From NCBI GenBank assembly GCA_032433765.1, contig JAVIAB010000139.1, forward strand, positions 43,109,946-43,173,945: a stretch of 64,000 bases of DNA, given 5' to 3'. The position numbers and the translations under genes are program-made. This DNA comes from Megaustenia siamemsis. Lineage: Eukaryota > Mollusca > Gastropoda > Stylommatophora > Ariophantidae. Shown piece after piece: positions 23,222-34,621 of this stretch. Below the pieces are notes generated by a model, which did no database searches, was not told the origin of the DNA, and saw only the letters and a program-made list of their open reading frames with translations. Each line of letters starts with the position of its first letter. Within the stretch, counting starts at the first letter, position 1.

Positions 23222-23572
23222 AACAAGAGACTTGCCTACATGGGTTATCATCAAGAGACTTGCCTACATGGGTTATCAACAAGAGACTTGCCTACATGGG
23301 TTGTCAACAAGAGACTTGCCTACATGGGTTATCAGCAAGAGACTTGCCTACATGGGTTATCAACAAGAGACTTGCCTACATGGGTTATCAACAAGAGACT
23401 TGCCTACATGGGTTATCAGCAAGAGACTTGCCTACATGGGTTATCAACAAGAGACTTGCCTACATGGGTTATCAACAAGAGACTTACCTACATGGGTTAT
23501 CAACAAGAGACTTGCCTACATGGGTTATCAACAAGAGACTTGCCTACATGGGTTATCAACAAGAGACGTACT
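23222..23572. repeat. 28-bp minisatellite, about 13 copies
   Basis: Nearly identical units contain agagacttgcctacatgggt and then tatcaaca. There are no spacers. Sequence 23573-23920 holds nothing recognised. Confidence 0.97.
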
Positions 23573-23924
23573 ACAAGAACGGTTGATCACTTTCGGGAAT
23601 ATCGGCATAATGCAGTAATATTCACATTCGTATTATGCTGCTATTCACGAGATCACATCAGCCAGTAACTTCATTGCCCAAGCGCGCAACAAGCACGAGC
23701 TGGGATATTTGTTTTATTAAATGGAACAAAGCTATTGGTTGTTTTATTGAGCAGGAGTTGCGCAGCTTGACACTAGGCCACATCCTTGTATCATATGTTT
23801 AAAGTAGCGAAGAATAACACTTATATTTGAGTATAAATCATGTGTTTTCTTTTATTATATATGTGTATTCGTTCATATTCTTGCAAGCCTGGGATAACAA
23901 ATTTAGGTCGTAATTATAAATCAT

Positions 23925-25212
23925 CTGAGGTATGATGATGATACATTCTTAATCGCTAAGAGGGAAAATGAGTTACAAGAAATGTTAGACATTATAGTGA
24001 AGGAAAGCAAAAATAAAGGACTAAGTCTTAATAGCAAAAAGACAGAAGTAATGGTTACAACAAAGAAAAAGACAAGACAGAAGTAATGGTAACAACAAAG
24101 AAAAAGACAAGACAGAAGTAATGGTAACAACAAAGAAAAAGACAAGACAGAAGTAATGGTAACAACAAAGAAAAAGACAAGACAGAAGTAATGGTAACAA
24201 CAAAGAAAAAGACAAGACAGAAGTAATGGTAACAACAAAGAAAAAGACAAGACAGAAGTAATGGTAACAACAAAGAAAAAGACAAGACGGAAGTAATGGT
24301 AACAACAAAGAAAAAGACAAGACAGAAGTAATGGTAACAACAAAGAAAAAGACAAAAAGACGGAAGTAATGGTAACAACAAAGAAAAAGACAAAAAGACG
24401 GAAGTAATGGTAACAACAAAGAAAAAGACAAAAAGACGGAAGTAATGGTAACAACAAAGAAAAAGACAAAAAGACGGAAGTAATGGTAACAACAAAGAAA
24501 AAGACAAAAAGACGGAAGTAATGGTAACAACAAAGAAAAAGACAAAAAGACGGAAGTAATGGTAACAACAAAGAAAAAGACATCACCTCAGTGCAAAATA
24601 AAGATATGTGGAACAATATTAAAACAGGTAAATGAATTTAAATATTTGGGAACTTTGTTGGCCGCAGATGGTAGATGTACAACAGAGGTGAGATGCAGAA
24701 TGGCTCAGGCAAAAGCAGCTTTTCAAAAAAAAAAAAAAGAGGAAGATACTGAGAATTTTGTTACAATAGAAACAAGAAAAAGGGTTCTTAAATGTTATGT
24801 AGAGCTAGTCTTAACATATGAATGTAAATCATTGACAATTGGACGACAGACAAGAACATTACATGAAGCTGTAGAAATATGGTTTTACGGAAGAATGTTG
24901 AGAGTACCATGGACAGCTAAGAAGAGTAATGAAAACGTTCTGAAAGAGGCCAAAGCAAAAAGAGAGCTAATATCCAAAATTAGGATCATTATTTTTTGGC
25001 CTTGTAATGAGAAGGGAACAGCTGGAATATATTGTAACAACTGGAAAAATTGATGACGAAGAGATAGAGGGAATCTAAGAGAAAAGATACCAGGCAGCTT
25101 AAGAGACTGGTTCGACAGAAAGTCAACAACAGAAATGATAAATAAATGTCGAGATCGAAAATTGTGGAGAGACATGATCACCAACGCTAGTAAGCATGGT
25201 ACTTAATGATGA
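23925..25212 (+). pseudogene. LINE family A RT fragment with an internal minisatellite
   Basis: The RT is readable as DDTFLIAKRENELQEMLDII, VKESKNKGLSLNSKKTEVMV, then the 24045-24585 array, then TSPQCKIKICGTILKQVNEF, KYLGTLLAADGRCTTEVRCR, MAQAKAAFQ, and onward to REKIPGSLRDWF and a GATGATG tail. The 164-codon frame (24559-25053) is therefore RT C-terminal sequence, not a separate gene. Frameshifts lie near 24990 and 25050. Confidence 0.9.
24045..24585. repeat. 35/38-bp minisatellite derived from LINE RT coding sequence
   Basis: About 15 units contain gacagaagtaatggtaacaa and caaagaaaaagaca. Left units are 35 bp, right units 38 bp (extra AAA, CGG in place of CAG). A single unexpanded equivalent is present in the family A copy at about 38327-38365. 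Poly-Leu/Phe/Cys frames on the minus strand are period artefacts. Confidence 0.95.
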
Positions 25213-25577
25213 TCTTTCTCTCATATCAGTTGTAGAAAATTCTACAGTACTCGCTCTTTTTCAACTATTTAAACCTCCGATTAACTCCCCTATCTATTCG
25301 AGTGCAATAAGACTAAATAGTATGCACAATTTGTTGTGTCTTATTATCAAATTATTCTCCTATGGAATTTGGTTCATACTTCGACAATTTAAAAAAAAAA
25401 AATATGAGCACCAATTTATGCAAACGCTTGAACTGACTGAGATAGTTTGCAATTCCAAGTCAGAAAAATTATTAACAGAAACACCAACAAATTATGGAAA
25501 TAAATTAAGTTAAATAATGCCCGGTTATCGGTGTATTTATATCATTGTCTAAGGGTATCAGGTGTTAATCGTTTTAG

Positions 25578-26312
25578 CTCGACAAGATTTATATATTTAT
25601 TTATATAAAGCTGTTTTCTAATTTCTAGAGTTACACTTTGATTGATGCGTGCCTAGGCTTGATATATTTATTTATATAAAGCTGTTTTCTAATTTCTAGA
25701 GTTACACTTTAATTGATGCGTGCCTAGGCTTGATATATTTATTTATATAAAGGTGTTTTCTAATTTCTAGAGTTACACTTTGATTGATGCGTGCCTAGGC
25801 TTGATATATTTATTTATATAAAGCTGTTTTCTAATTTCTAGAGTTACACTTTGATTGATGCGGGCCTAGGCTTGATATATTTATTTATATAAAGCTGTTT
25901 TCTAATTTCTAGAGTTACACTTTGATTGATGCGTGCCTAGGCTTGATATATTTATTTATATAAAGCTGTTTTCTCATTTCTAGAGTTACACTTTGATTGA
26001 TGCTTGCCTAGGCTTGATATATTTATTATATAAAGCTGTTTTCTCATTTCTAGAGTTACACTTTGATTGATGCGGGCCTAGGCTTGATATATTTATTTAT
26101 ATAAAGCTGTTTTCTAATTTCTAGAGTTACACTTTGATTGATGCGTGCCTAGGCTTGATATATTTATTTATATAAAGCTGTTTTCTCATTTCTAGAGTTA
26201 CACTTTGATTGATGCGTGCCTAGGCTTGATATATTTATTTATATAAAGCTGTTTTCTCATTTCTAGAGTTACACTTTGATTGATGCGTGCCTAGGCTTGA
26301 TATATTTATTTT
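25578..26312. repeat. 71-bp tandem repeat, about 10 copies
   Basis: The unit contains tatatttatttatataaagc, ttctagagttacactt and gatgcgtgcctaggc. Copies are over 95% alike by eye and include one with a shorter ATTTATTATATA. Bases 25213-25577 are unassigned. Confidence 0.97.
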
Positions 26313-26464
26313 GGGCTCTTTATTATTTTCGTAAGTAACACTGTGATTGATCACAGAATAGTTTTGAGACTTCAGAAAATCGAAAGCCAAGCCACACATG
26401 TTTAAGAATGGGGCAACTGAACTGTTTATAACCAGCGAGCTACATGAACTGTCAGTGTTAATAC

Positions 26465-26664
26465 TTTGTGTCATCTGTAAAGAAAAGGACCTTTTTGGAA
26501 TCCCCAGGGGAAAAGACAAAGAGGAAGACCAAGGAATTCTTGGAGAAGACAGGTAGAAGCAGAGATGAAGATGATGGGGAAGACGTGGAATGATCTTAAA
26601 AGAATGGCAAAAAACAGAACGACTTGGAAAGTGTTTGTTGAAGACCTATGCTCCACTGGGAGAT
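26465..26664 (+). pseudogene. LINE RT C-terminal fragment
   Basis: A continuous plus-strand stretch reads GPFWNPQGKRQRGRPRNSWR, then RQVEAEMKMMGKTWNDLKRM and AKNRTTWKVFVEDLCSTGR before a stop. This is the standard end of one class of non-LTR RT (GKR-x-RGRP ... W-x-x-F-V-x-x-LCS). Only the terminus remains. Confidence 0.85.
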
Positions 26665-26835
26665 AAAAAGGTAGAAGAAGATCTGTAAAGAAAGGGTTCA
26701 CACAGAATGGTCTACCATAGGTTCAGTGAGATTGATTCATATAATCAGTCAAATTCAAATGTCGTTTCATTGTCGCCTTCTAGCTCCTGTTCTTAAAAAG
26801 GCTACAAGCAGTTAACGGCTAATTCTGAACATTTG

Positions 26836-27125
26836 CAGCAGGGCTAGTCTAGAGGTAAGACATCAGTCTCTGGACAAATAGCACCTCTGTTCAAATCCCA
26901 CCGCAGATAAAGTGATTGTTTTCTCTCTGTAGTTTCTTTCTGATTTCACTCTGTCCCTGGTTTCTGGGTAGTGAAATCTAATATCTAGCCCTCTCGGATC
27001 ACGGCAAAAATCTGGAGGATTGTTGTGCACGCTGAGCACGTTAAAGAAGCTTGGGATTTAAAGTCGATAAGAGTAGGCAACATGGCTGCTGTTCAATCAA
27101 CATTTTAAAACAACTAAAAATCTGC
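26836..27125 (+). mobile_element. tRNA-derived SINE, family 3
   Basis: The tRNA-like head has A box GGCTAGTCTAGAGGTAAGAC and B box TGTTCAAATCCCA, followed by a body with TCTGGGTAGTGAAATCTAAT and GCACGTTAAAGAAGC, ending in AAACAAACAAACAAA. Related body words occur at 34640-34925. Confidence 0.75.
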
Positions 27126-27189
27126 TCGTGTTGAAAAAAACAAACAAACAAACAAAATAAAATATGAGCTGGGATGAAAGGCGCAAATA

Positions 27190-28285
27190 TCGCGACTAAC
27201 TGTAGACAAGCGTAACTGCGCGACTTACTGTAGGCAAGCGTAACAGCCCGACTTACTTAAGACAAGCGTAACAGCCCGACTTACTTAAGACAAGCGTAAC
27301 AGCCCGACTTACTGTAGACAAGCGTAACAGTCCGACTAACTGTAGACAAGCGTAACAGCACGACTAACTTTAGACAAGTGTAACAGCCCGACATACTGTA
27401 GACAAGCGTAACAGCACGACTTGCTGTAGACAAGCGTAACAGCCCGACTTACTGTAGACAAGCGTAACAGCCCGACTTACTTAAGACAAGCGTAACAGCT
27501 CGACTTACTGTAGACAAGCGTAACAGCCCGACTTACTTAAGACAAGCGTAACAGCTCGACTTACTGTAGACAAGCGTAACAGCCCGACTTACTTAAGACA
27601 AGCGTAACAGCCCGACTTACTGTAGACAAGCATAACAGCCCGACTTACTGTAGACAAGCGTAACAGCCCGACTTACTTAAGACAAGCGTAACAGCCCGAC
27701 TTACTGTAGACAAGCATAACAGCCCGACTTACTTAAGACAAGCGTAACAGCCCGACTTACTTAAGACAAGCGTAACAGCCCGACATTAGACTAGCGTAAC
27801 AGCCCGACTTACTTAAGACAAGCGTAACAGCCCGACTTACTTAAGACAAGCGTAACAGCCCGACATTAGACTAGCGTAACAGCCCGACTTTAGACTAGCG
27901 TAACAGCCCGACTTTAGACTAGCGTAACAGCCCGACTTTAGACTAGCGTAACAGCCCGATTTACTTAACGACTTACTTAAGACAAGCGTAACAGCCTGAC
28001 TTTACGACTTTAGACTAGCGTAACAGCCCGCCTTACTTAACGACTTACTTAAGACAAGCGTAACAGCCCGACTTTACGACTTTAGACTAGCGTAACAGCC
28101 CGACTTACTTAACGACTTACTTAAGACAAGCGTAACAGCCCGACTTTACGACTTTAGACTAGCGTAACAGCCCGACTTACTTAACGACTTACTTAAGACA
28201 AGCGTAACAGCCCGACTTTACGACTTTAGACTAGCGTAACAGCCCGACTTTAGACTAACGGAACAGTCCGACTTACTAGACGCGT
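27190..28285. repeat. 28-bp minisatellite with a higher-order domain
   Basis: Units are built on gacaagcgtaacagcccgac with TTACTGTA or TTACTTAA linkers (28 bp), then shorter CTTTAGACTAG units (about 24 bp), and from about 27955 a composite unit joining both types that repeats four times. Confidence 0.96.
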
Positions 28286-28307
28286 GAAAGCTGAAGAATA
28301 ACGTTTA

Positions 28308-28715
28308 TTTCAGGATCCACAGCTACAGTAGATCAGGATCCACAGCTACAGTAGATCAGGATCCACAGCTACAGTAGATCAGGATCCACATTTACGGTAG
28401 ATCAGGATCCACAGCTACGGTAGATCAGGATCCACAGCAACAGTAAATCAGGAACCGCAGCTACAGTAGATCAGGATCCACAGCTACGGTAGATCAGGAT
28501 CCACAGCTACAGTAGATCAGAATTCGCAGCAACAGCAAATCATGAACCGCAGCTACAGTCGACAGGATCCACAGCTACAGTAGAGCAGGATCCACAGCTA
28601 TAGTAGATCAGGTTCCACAGTTACAGTAGATCAGGATCCACAGCTACAGTAAATCAGAATCCGCAGTTACAGTAGATCAGGATCCACAGTTACTGTAGAT
28701 CAGGACCCACGTTTC
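28308..28715. repeat. 23-bp minisatellite, about 17 copies
   Basis: Units contain ggatccacagctacagtaga plus TCA. Many units contain a BamHI site. Variants include AACCGCAG. It directly follows the 28-bp array. Confidence 0.96.
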
Positions 28716-28964
28716 AGAAGTTGTTCATTTAACAGAGTAACTAATCTGACCAAGTGTGGATGGTTCGAGAGTAAACATATATCCCACTACTCAAGAATGT
28801 CCAAAAGTCGGATGCTTTGGGCCGAAAGGCGCAGATACTGCAGCTTGCAATAAATCATAACACAACCGGTCAACGCACACTGAGAATTAATTAAAGGAGA
28901 ACGGTGAAATGAAGCAATCGACAAGAACACAGAATAACAAGATCTACATAACCAACGTCATTAT

Positions 28965-29290
28965 CATGGTTATAGAAGGCCCCGATATCACTGCAAACGA
29001 ATGAAAATCCATAATTGCTCAACTACCCGTACCACTGGAATCATCCGAAATAATATGTCATCATGACCTCCCAATCAAAGAAAGGTGGCTGAAGTCCCCA
29101 TCATATCAGTCTCAGCACACGCCAAAAGACATAAGGTTAAACCACACAGAAAAGCAAACACAGCCATCTGTTCCCATTCATACGATATCATCATTCATCG
29201 TAGGCAATCGGAATATCGAAACATGATCAAAGCGGATGAAATGCACAGCTCACGGTGTGCACAGAGCACTAAACTCAGTAGCTCTTGCAG
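28965..29290 (-). repeat. Orphan interspersed repeat X, copy 1
   Basis: On the plus strand it reads ccccgatatcactgcaaacg ... gcacacgccaaaagacataa ... catgatcaaagcggatgaaa. The reverse complement recurs at 30185-30500 and 33935-34220. A translated peptide related to VVPIVAVSAHAKRHKAKPRRK is conserved in all three (here VPIISVSAHAKRHKVKPHRK), in the plus-strand frame here. No known domain. Confidence 0.8.
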
Positions 29291-30184
29291 CAAGCAGAAC
29301 TTGGAACATAAGGAAACTGCAACAAAGAACACTTTTCAGACTGAGCCTCAATTTGCTCTTGCCGTCTATCCGCCATATTGACCGGTATTCCAATGATCGT
29401 ATTTAACCATATCTCGATTGATCTACGTTTGAAGCGACAGACACAATATCCAAACATGAATTTGATATCATCCGGAAAACACAACAAGCTTGAACATAAA
29501 GAAATATTTCACGCGAAAGAAAAGATAGCAGCATAAAAATAAACGTTTGGTCACGAAACGTGGCATTGAGAGAGATATAGTAAGGTGATAAAGAAGCTAA
29601 ACATGAGGCCACTGTTAGGGTGTGGTATTACAATTTGTATGCCAGCCACAAGGCCAAACTTCGGGCAAATTTAAATAATTTTAAAGCCAAACCAAGCTTA
29701 GAGAATCATAATCGGACACGAGAGATAAATACAAACAACAGAGTTTAAAAAAAAAAAAGTTACACATCTCCAATTGCAAACTAAGAGGCAGTAGGACCCA
29801 AATGACTAACTTGAAAAGAAAGCCATAACCATGGATCCCAACCTGTGTGTCGCGATCCCTAAGTGTTTGTTTGGGAGTGTGGTGGGGGTCACGGAGATTA
29901 TTTTTTATTACAACTAATTTTTTCAGGAAAACTTAAAATTAATATTTTCATTAATGTTTTCATCGCCACCAAAAAAAAAAAAAAAAAATAATAATAATAA
30001 TAAAAGTTGCAGCATGGTTCAAATAAAAGAGAGGCACATTTTACTTGGCTCTTTAAAAGGAAAAGGGAGGGTGGCCACAATTCATGAATTTATTATATAA
30101 GACTAGACCACAGGTTTACTCGGTTATGTAGATAAGGAGTCGCAGGTTGCTTGGTTATATAAACAGGGTCCTCATATTCCAAGT
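29291..30184. other. Unassigned DNA
   Basis: There are short frames without domains and two A-rich runs. Nothing is supported. Confidence 0.5.
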
Positions 30185-30500
30185 CCGGCTTGTTGCAGGA
30201 GCTACTGAGTTAAGTGCTTTGTGCACACCGTGAGCTGTGTGTCTCATCCGTTTTGATCATGTTTCGATATTCCAACTGTTTACGATGAATGATGATATCG
30301 TATGACAGGGAACAGTTGGCTGTGTTCACTTTCTGCGCGGTTTCGCCTTATGTCTTTTGGTGTGTGCTGAGACTGCTACGATGGGTACTACAGTTACCTT
30401 TCTTTGTTTGGGAGATGAGATATTAATTCGGATGATTACGCTGGCACGGGCGGTTGAGCAATTATGGATTTTGATTCGTTTGCAGTGATACCGGAGTCTT
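30185..30500 (+). repeat. Orphan interspersed repeat X, copy 2 (split by SINE)
   Basis: It matches copy 3 at 33935-34220 almost base for base (tcatccgttttgatcatgtt, gcgcggtttcgccttatgtc, cacgggcggttgagcaatt). Its end (about 30766-30775, catccataacc) lies beyond the inserted SINE. The minus strand encodes the shared KRHKAKPRRK peptide. Confidence 0.85.
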
Positions 30501-30501
30501 C

Positions 30502-30765
30502 CATAGTAAAAGTAAAGTACCCCCGTCACGCCAAGTGGCGTATAGGGAAATATGGTGTTAGTGACCCTATATTTTACAGACCTTCAGCACATGATTTTTG
30601 GGCTAATGTGGTCGGTATTACGCCCGTGCTGCTTTACTTTCCCAGAAAAAAATTCGGTACCCATTTAAGGCTGGGTGAACCCGGAAGCCGTCGGTTGGGA
30701 TCGAACCCTACCCCTTGTCCGTGGTAGTCCAGTTCACTAACCACTGAGCTATAGCGGGTCCTAGG
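30502..30765 (-). mobile_element. tRNA-derived SINE (family 1) inside repeat X
   Basis: The family 1 consensus is present end to end: tail GTAAAAGTAAAG at left and tRNA-like head (ACCGCTATAGCTCAGTGG-like, diverged) at right. The flanks gagtcttccata and aggtcatccata are an imperfect TSD; the intact target is seen in copy 3 at 34195-34215. An A-run lies at 30811-30828. Confidence 0.85.
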
Positions 30766-31040
30766 TCATCCATAACCAAATAAAAGGGTCGTGGGCTTCT
30801 TAGCTTTTATAAAAAAAAAAAAAAAAAAGGTCTGGACTAGAAACGTTTGAGAAGCGTTTGATAATTAAGCCTCTTAACTCAAGAATACATTGTTTTGTGG
30901 ATTAATTTTATGCAACTAATCAAGACTGCGCTAAACCCATAAATTGTAATTAAACAATGAAACCAAATAATATCACAAACTTTCAATGCAGAGAAGAAAA
31001 CACTTCTCTGACATAACAACGAGCATTGCATTCACAGGAA

Positions 31041-31307
31041 GCCGCGATAGCTCAGTGGTTGGTGAACTGGACTACAAAGGACAAGAGGTAGGGTTCAATC
31101 TCAACCGACGGCTTCCGGGTTCACCAAGCCTTAAATGGGTACCAGATTTTTTTCTGGGAAAGTAAAGTGGCACGGGCGTAATACCGACCACAATACCTCA
31201 AAAATCATGTGCTGAAGGTCTGTAAAAATGTATGGTCACTAACACCATATACCCTGTACGCCACTCGGCGTGACGGGGGCTCTTTACTTTACTTACTATT
31301 GCAGTCA
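31041..31307 (+). mobile_element. tRNA-derived SINE (family 1), plus strand
   Basis: Starts GCCGCGATAGCTCAGTGGTT with B box GGTTCAATCTC, runs through the family body to CTTTACTTTACTTACT. Flanks attgcattcacagga and attgcagtcacagaa (31025-31039 and 31308-31322) are a near-perfect 15-bp TSD. Confidence 0.92.
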
Positions 31308-31554
31308 CAGAAATTGGAAGCAGCCGGAATGGAGAAAGACACGCTAAATGCGTTCACAAATGAGTCAGCTACACATGCGGTAATGAAGCATACATCCTCG
31401 TGAAGACATACAATGGCACACAGAAGATACTCTCAGCAAAAACAGTAACAAGTTAATATCAAGTATCTTCAAATCAGAGGCAATCACTCTCAAGACTGGA
31501 GATCAAATTAACTTGAAGAAAGACAAATGCATTTTGTGCTCTTCGCTAATGTTT
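31308..31554. other. Unassigned DNA
   Basis: There is one short frame (to 31403) without a domain. Confidence 0.5.
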
Positions 31555-32332
31555 CACCTTGTTAATGATTGTACCACTGATGCTCTATTTTGTTACTAAC
31601 TTACCACTGATGCTCTATTTTGTTACTAACTTACCACTGATGCTCTATTTTGTTAATAAATGTACCACTGATGCTCTATTTTGTTACTAACTTACCACTG
31701 ATGCTCTATTTTGTTAATAAATGTACCACTGATGCTCTATTTTGTTAATAAATGTACCACTGATGCTCTATTTTGTTAATAAATGTACCACTGATGCTCT
31801 ATTTTGTTAATAAATGTATCACTAATGCTCTATTTTTGTAAGCAACTGTATCACTAATGCTCTATTTTGTTAATACTTTGTACCACTAATGTTCTACTTT
31901 GTGAGTACTTGTACCACTAATGTTCTACTTTGTGAGTATTTGTACCACTAATGTTCTATTTTGTTAGTACCTGTATCACTAATGTTCTCCTGTGTTAGTA
32001 CTTGTACCAGTAATGTTCTTCTTAGTTAGTACTTCTACCACTATTGCTCTACTTTGTTAGTGTTTGTACCACTAATGTTTTACTTTGTTAGAACTTGTAC
32101 CACTAATGTCCTACGTTGTTAGTACCTGTATCAATAATGGTCAACTTTGTTAGTACTTGTACTACTAATGCTCAACTTTGTTAGTACTTGTACCACTAAT
32201 GTTATACTTTGCTAGTAACTGTATCATTGATGCTCTACTTTGCTAGTAACTGTATCATTGATGCTTCACCTATCTAGAAACTGTATCATTGATGTTCCAC
32301 TTATCTAGTAACTGTATCATTTAATGTTCCAC
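31555..32332. repeat. About 30-bp minisatellite, left part
   Basis: Units resemble taccactgatgctctatttt plus GTTANTAA. They become more diverged to the right (actgtatcattgatgctcca). The array resumes at 33204 after a LINE and a gypsy fragment. Confidence 0.95.
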
Positions 32333-32345
32333 TTATTTGTATGAT

Positions 32346-32842
32346 AAAATGAAAAATATCTTATGCAACACATCTATGTCAATAAAAATGAGAAAGAGAG
32401 TTCATCGGTGCTATATAGAACCAATTCTGACCTATGGAAGCGAATCATGGACAGTAGACAAACAAATGAAAAGACGATTAGAGGCCACAGAGATGGGATT
32501 TCTCAGAAGAATGTTGAAAGTTCCCTGGGCAGCTAAAAAGACCAATGTGGAAGTTCTCAAAGAGGCCAACACAAAAAGGGAGCTCTTAAAAAACATCAGA
32601 AAGAAGCAATCAACATTTTTCGGGCACATCATGAGAAGAGGAAAGTTGGAATACTTGGTTACAACTGGCAAAATAAAAGGAAAGAGAGATCGCGGACGAC
32701 AAAGAGAGAAAATACTGGATAGCTTGGTGTCATGGCATGGAAAACAGTCAACAACAGAATTGATTGATGCACTATGGATAGAAGATTGTGGAGGGACATG
32801 ATCGCCTGCGCCAACCGGCAGGGTAAATGATGATGATTATTA
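32346..32842 (+). pseudogene. LINE family B RT fragment with 13-bp TSD
   Basis: The 154-codon frame (32337-32801) gives MSIKMRKRVHRCYIEPILTY, GSESWTV, RRMLKVPWAAKK, STFFGHIMRRGKLEYLVTTG and GKRDRGRQREKILDSLVSWH, an RT C-terminus. It then breaks and ends in a GATGATGATTATTATT tail. The TSD ttatttgtatgat is at 32333-32345 and 32843-32855, so this is a 5'-truncated retrotransposition event. Confidence 0.92.
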
Positions 32843-32859
32843 TTATTTGTATGATGGAC

Positions 32860-33203
32860 TGTTAATATATATATAGGAGATAAGGACGAAGTACAACCAA
32901 GAGTCTGTATCCCACAGGTGTGCAAGGAACGGGTGTTGAGAATGTACCACGAGCAAAATGGACACATGGGAAGGGATAAGATGCTAGACGCATTAAAATT
33001 AAAATATTATTGGGAAGATTTGTATAAAGCAGTAGATGGACATATAAAAAAGTGTAGGGTGTGTAAGACAAGTAATTTGGTCGAGAAAGCAGGACCATTA
33101 ATGACTATGGAGAAACAATATTTTGCGATGCAAAAGATCAGCATGGACATTACAGGTCCATACCCCACGACGATATCGGGGAATAGATACATATTACATT
33201 AAC
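32860..33203 (+). pseudogene. Ty3/gypsy-like integrase fragment (zinc-binding domain and core start)
   Basis: The frame has an H-x4-H pair in YHEQNGHMGRDKML and a C-x2-C pair in KKCRVCKTSN, the HHCC zinc-binding domain of retroviral/LTR-element integrases. MDITGPYPTTISGNRYI follows, the first strand of the integrase core with its catalytic Asp. It stops at 33201, where the minisatellite resumes, so the core and chromodomain are absent. The apparent initiator is a GTG in an open frame, not a real start. Confidence 0.85.
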
Positions 33204-33535
33204 TGTATCATTGATGCTCCGCTTATCTAGTAACTGTATCATTGCTGCTCCACTTATCTAGTAACTGTATCATTGATGCTCCGCTTATCTAGTAACTGTA
33301 TCATTGCTGCTCCACTTATCTAGTAACTGTATCATTGCTGCTCCACTTATCTAGTAACTGTATCATTGATGCTCTACGTTTCTAGTAATCGAATCATTGA
33401 TGCTCCACTTTTCTAGAAACTGTATGACTGATGCTCCACTTATCTAGTAATTGTACCTTTCATGTTCTACTTTTCTAGAAACTGTATCATTGATGCTCTA
33501 CGTTTCTAGTATCTGTATCACAGATGCTCAATTCT
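33204..33535. repeat. About 30-bp minisatellite, right part
   Basis: Units resemble aactgtatcattgatgctcc plus ACTTATCTAGT. It is the continuation of the array at 31555-32332. Bases 33536-33934 are unassigned AT-rich DNA. Confidence 0.95.
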
Positions 33536-33934
33536 GTATTTGTGTTGACCATGGTATTGTTGACCACGGAATGCGTACGCTAAATATTTCTAGTCGGTAC
33601 GTTTCACTGCTAAACCTCACCTTATACATTTGTGTTAGCTTCATAAATATATCTAAATTAATTTCCCTTGGTCCGTTTCAATATAATTTTTATTCCATTT
33701 ATTTGTTGGATCAAACTTATTCACATATTTTTTTTTTCTCACTTTCATTGGTTAGTTTCATCAAGTTGGCCCTACATAAATTTCACTTCAACGGGTTTGA
33801 TTAATAAACAAATAGTTATTTCATTTTCATTGGTGAGTTCTCTTAACATATTTACTGAACATTTTACATTGTTAAGGTTCATCTGAATTTTATCTCAATT
33901 GGTAAGTTTTATAAGCAGATTTTTATAATGGTAT

Positions 33935-34220
33935 CGTGAGCTGTGTGTCTCATCCGTTTTGATCCTGTTTCGATATCCCGCTTGTTTACAATGAATGATG
34001 ATATCGTATGACAGGGAACAGTTGGCTGTGTTCACTTTCTGCGCGGTTTCGCCTTATGTCTTTTGGCGTGTGCTGAGACTGCTACGATGGGGACTACAGT
34101 TACCTTTCTTTGTTTGGGAGATGTGTTAGTAATTCGGATGATTCCACTGGCACGGGCGGTTGAGCAATTTTGGATTTTAATTCGTTTGCAGTGATACCGA
34201 GGCCTTCCATAACCAATAAC
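33935..34220 (+). repeat. Orphan interspersed repeat X, copy 3 (uninterrupted)
   Basis: It gives the uninterrupted form of the element split at 30502. Minus-strand frame 34032-34229 encodes ARASGIIRITNTSPKQRKVT and VVPIVAVSAHAKRHKAKPRR, matching copies 1 and 2. Confidence 0.85.
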
Positions 34221-34319
34221 TGGTATCATTGGTCAAATTACATTTGTTCAAGTTCAAATTTAGAAAACAAGAGCACACAGTTTGAAGGCGACGGCCATAG
34301 AGCAACCCTATTCAAAAAT

Positions 34320-34445
34320 ATCATCATCATCAAGTACCATGTCTGCCGGCGTAGGTGATCATGTCTCTCCACAACTTTCGGTCTTGACAGTTATTTATCA
34401 TTTTTTGTTGTTGACCTTCTGTCAAGGCATTCTCTTAAACTGTCT
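34320..34445 (-). pseudogene. LINE family A 3' terminus
   Basis: The plus strand reads tcatcatcatcaagtaccat, gccggcgtaggtgatcatgt and then the RDRKLWRDMI region in reverse complement. Only the last about 120 bp of the element are present. Confidence 0.85.
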
Positions 34446-34527
34446 GGTATCTTTTATCTTTAAAAAAATATATACGTCGTTAAAAGTCTCTATTATTATG
34501 ATATTAGTGAACCAGTTCATTTATTGG

Positions 34528-34586
34528 GTGTGTGTGTTTGTGTGTGTGTGTGTTTGTGTGTGTTTGTGTTTGTGTGTATTTGTGTG

Positions 34587-34621
<35 letters not shown>

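Noticed and set aside
23222..23572. CRISPR-like direct repeats of 28 bp
   Set aside because: Units abut without spacers and the context is eukaryotic; it is a minisatellite.
24559..25053. Independent 164-codon gene
   Set aside because: It is the C-terminal part of a family A LINE reverse transcriptase, continuous with sequence upstream of the array.
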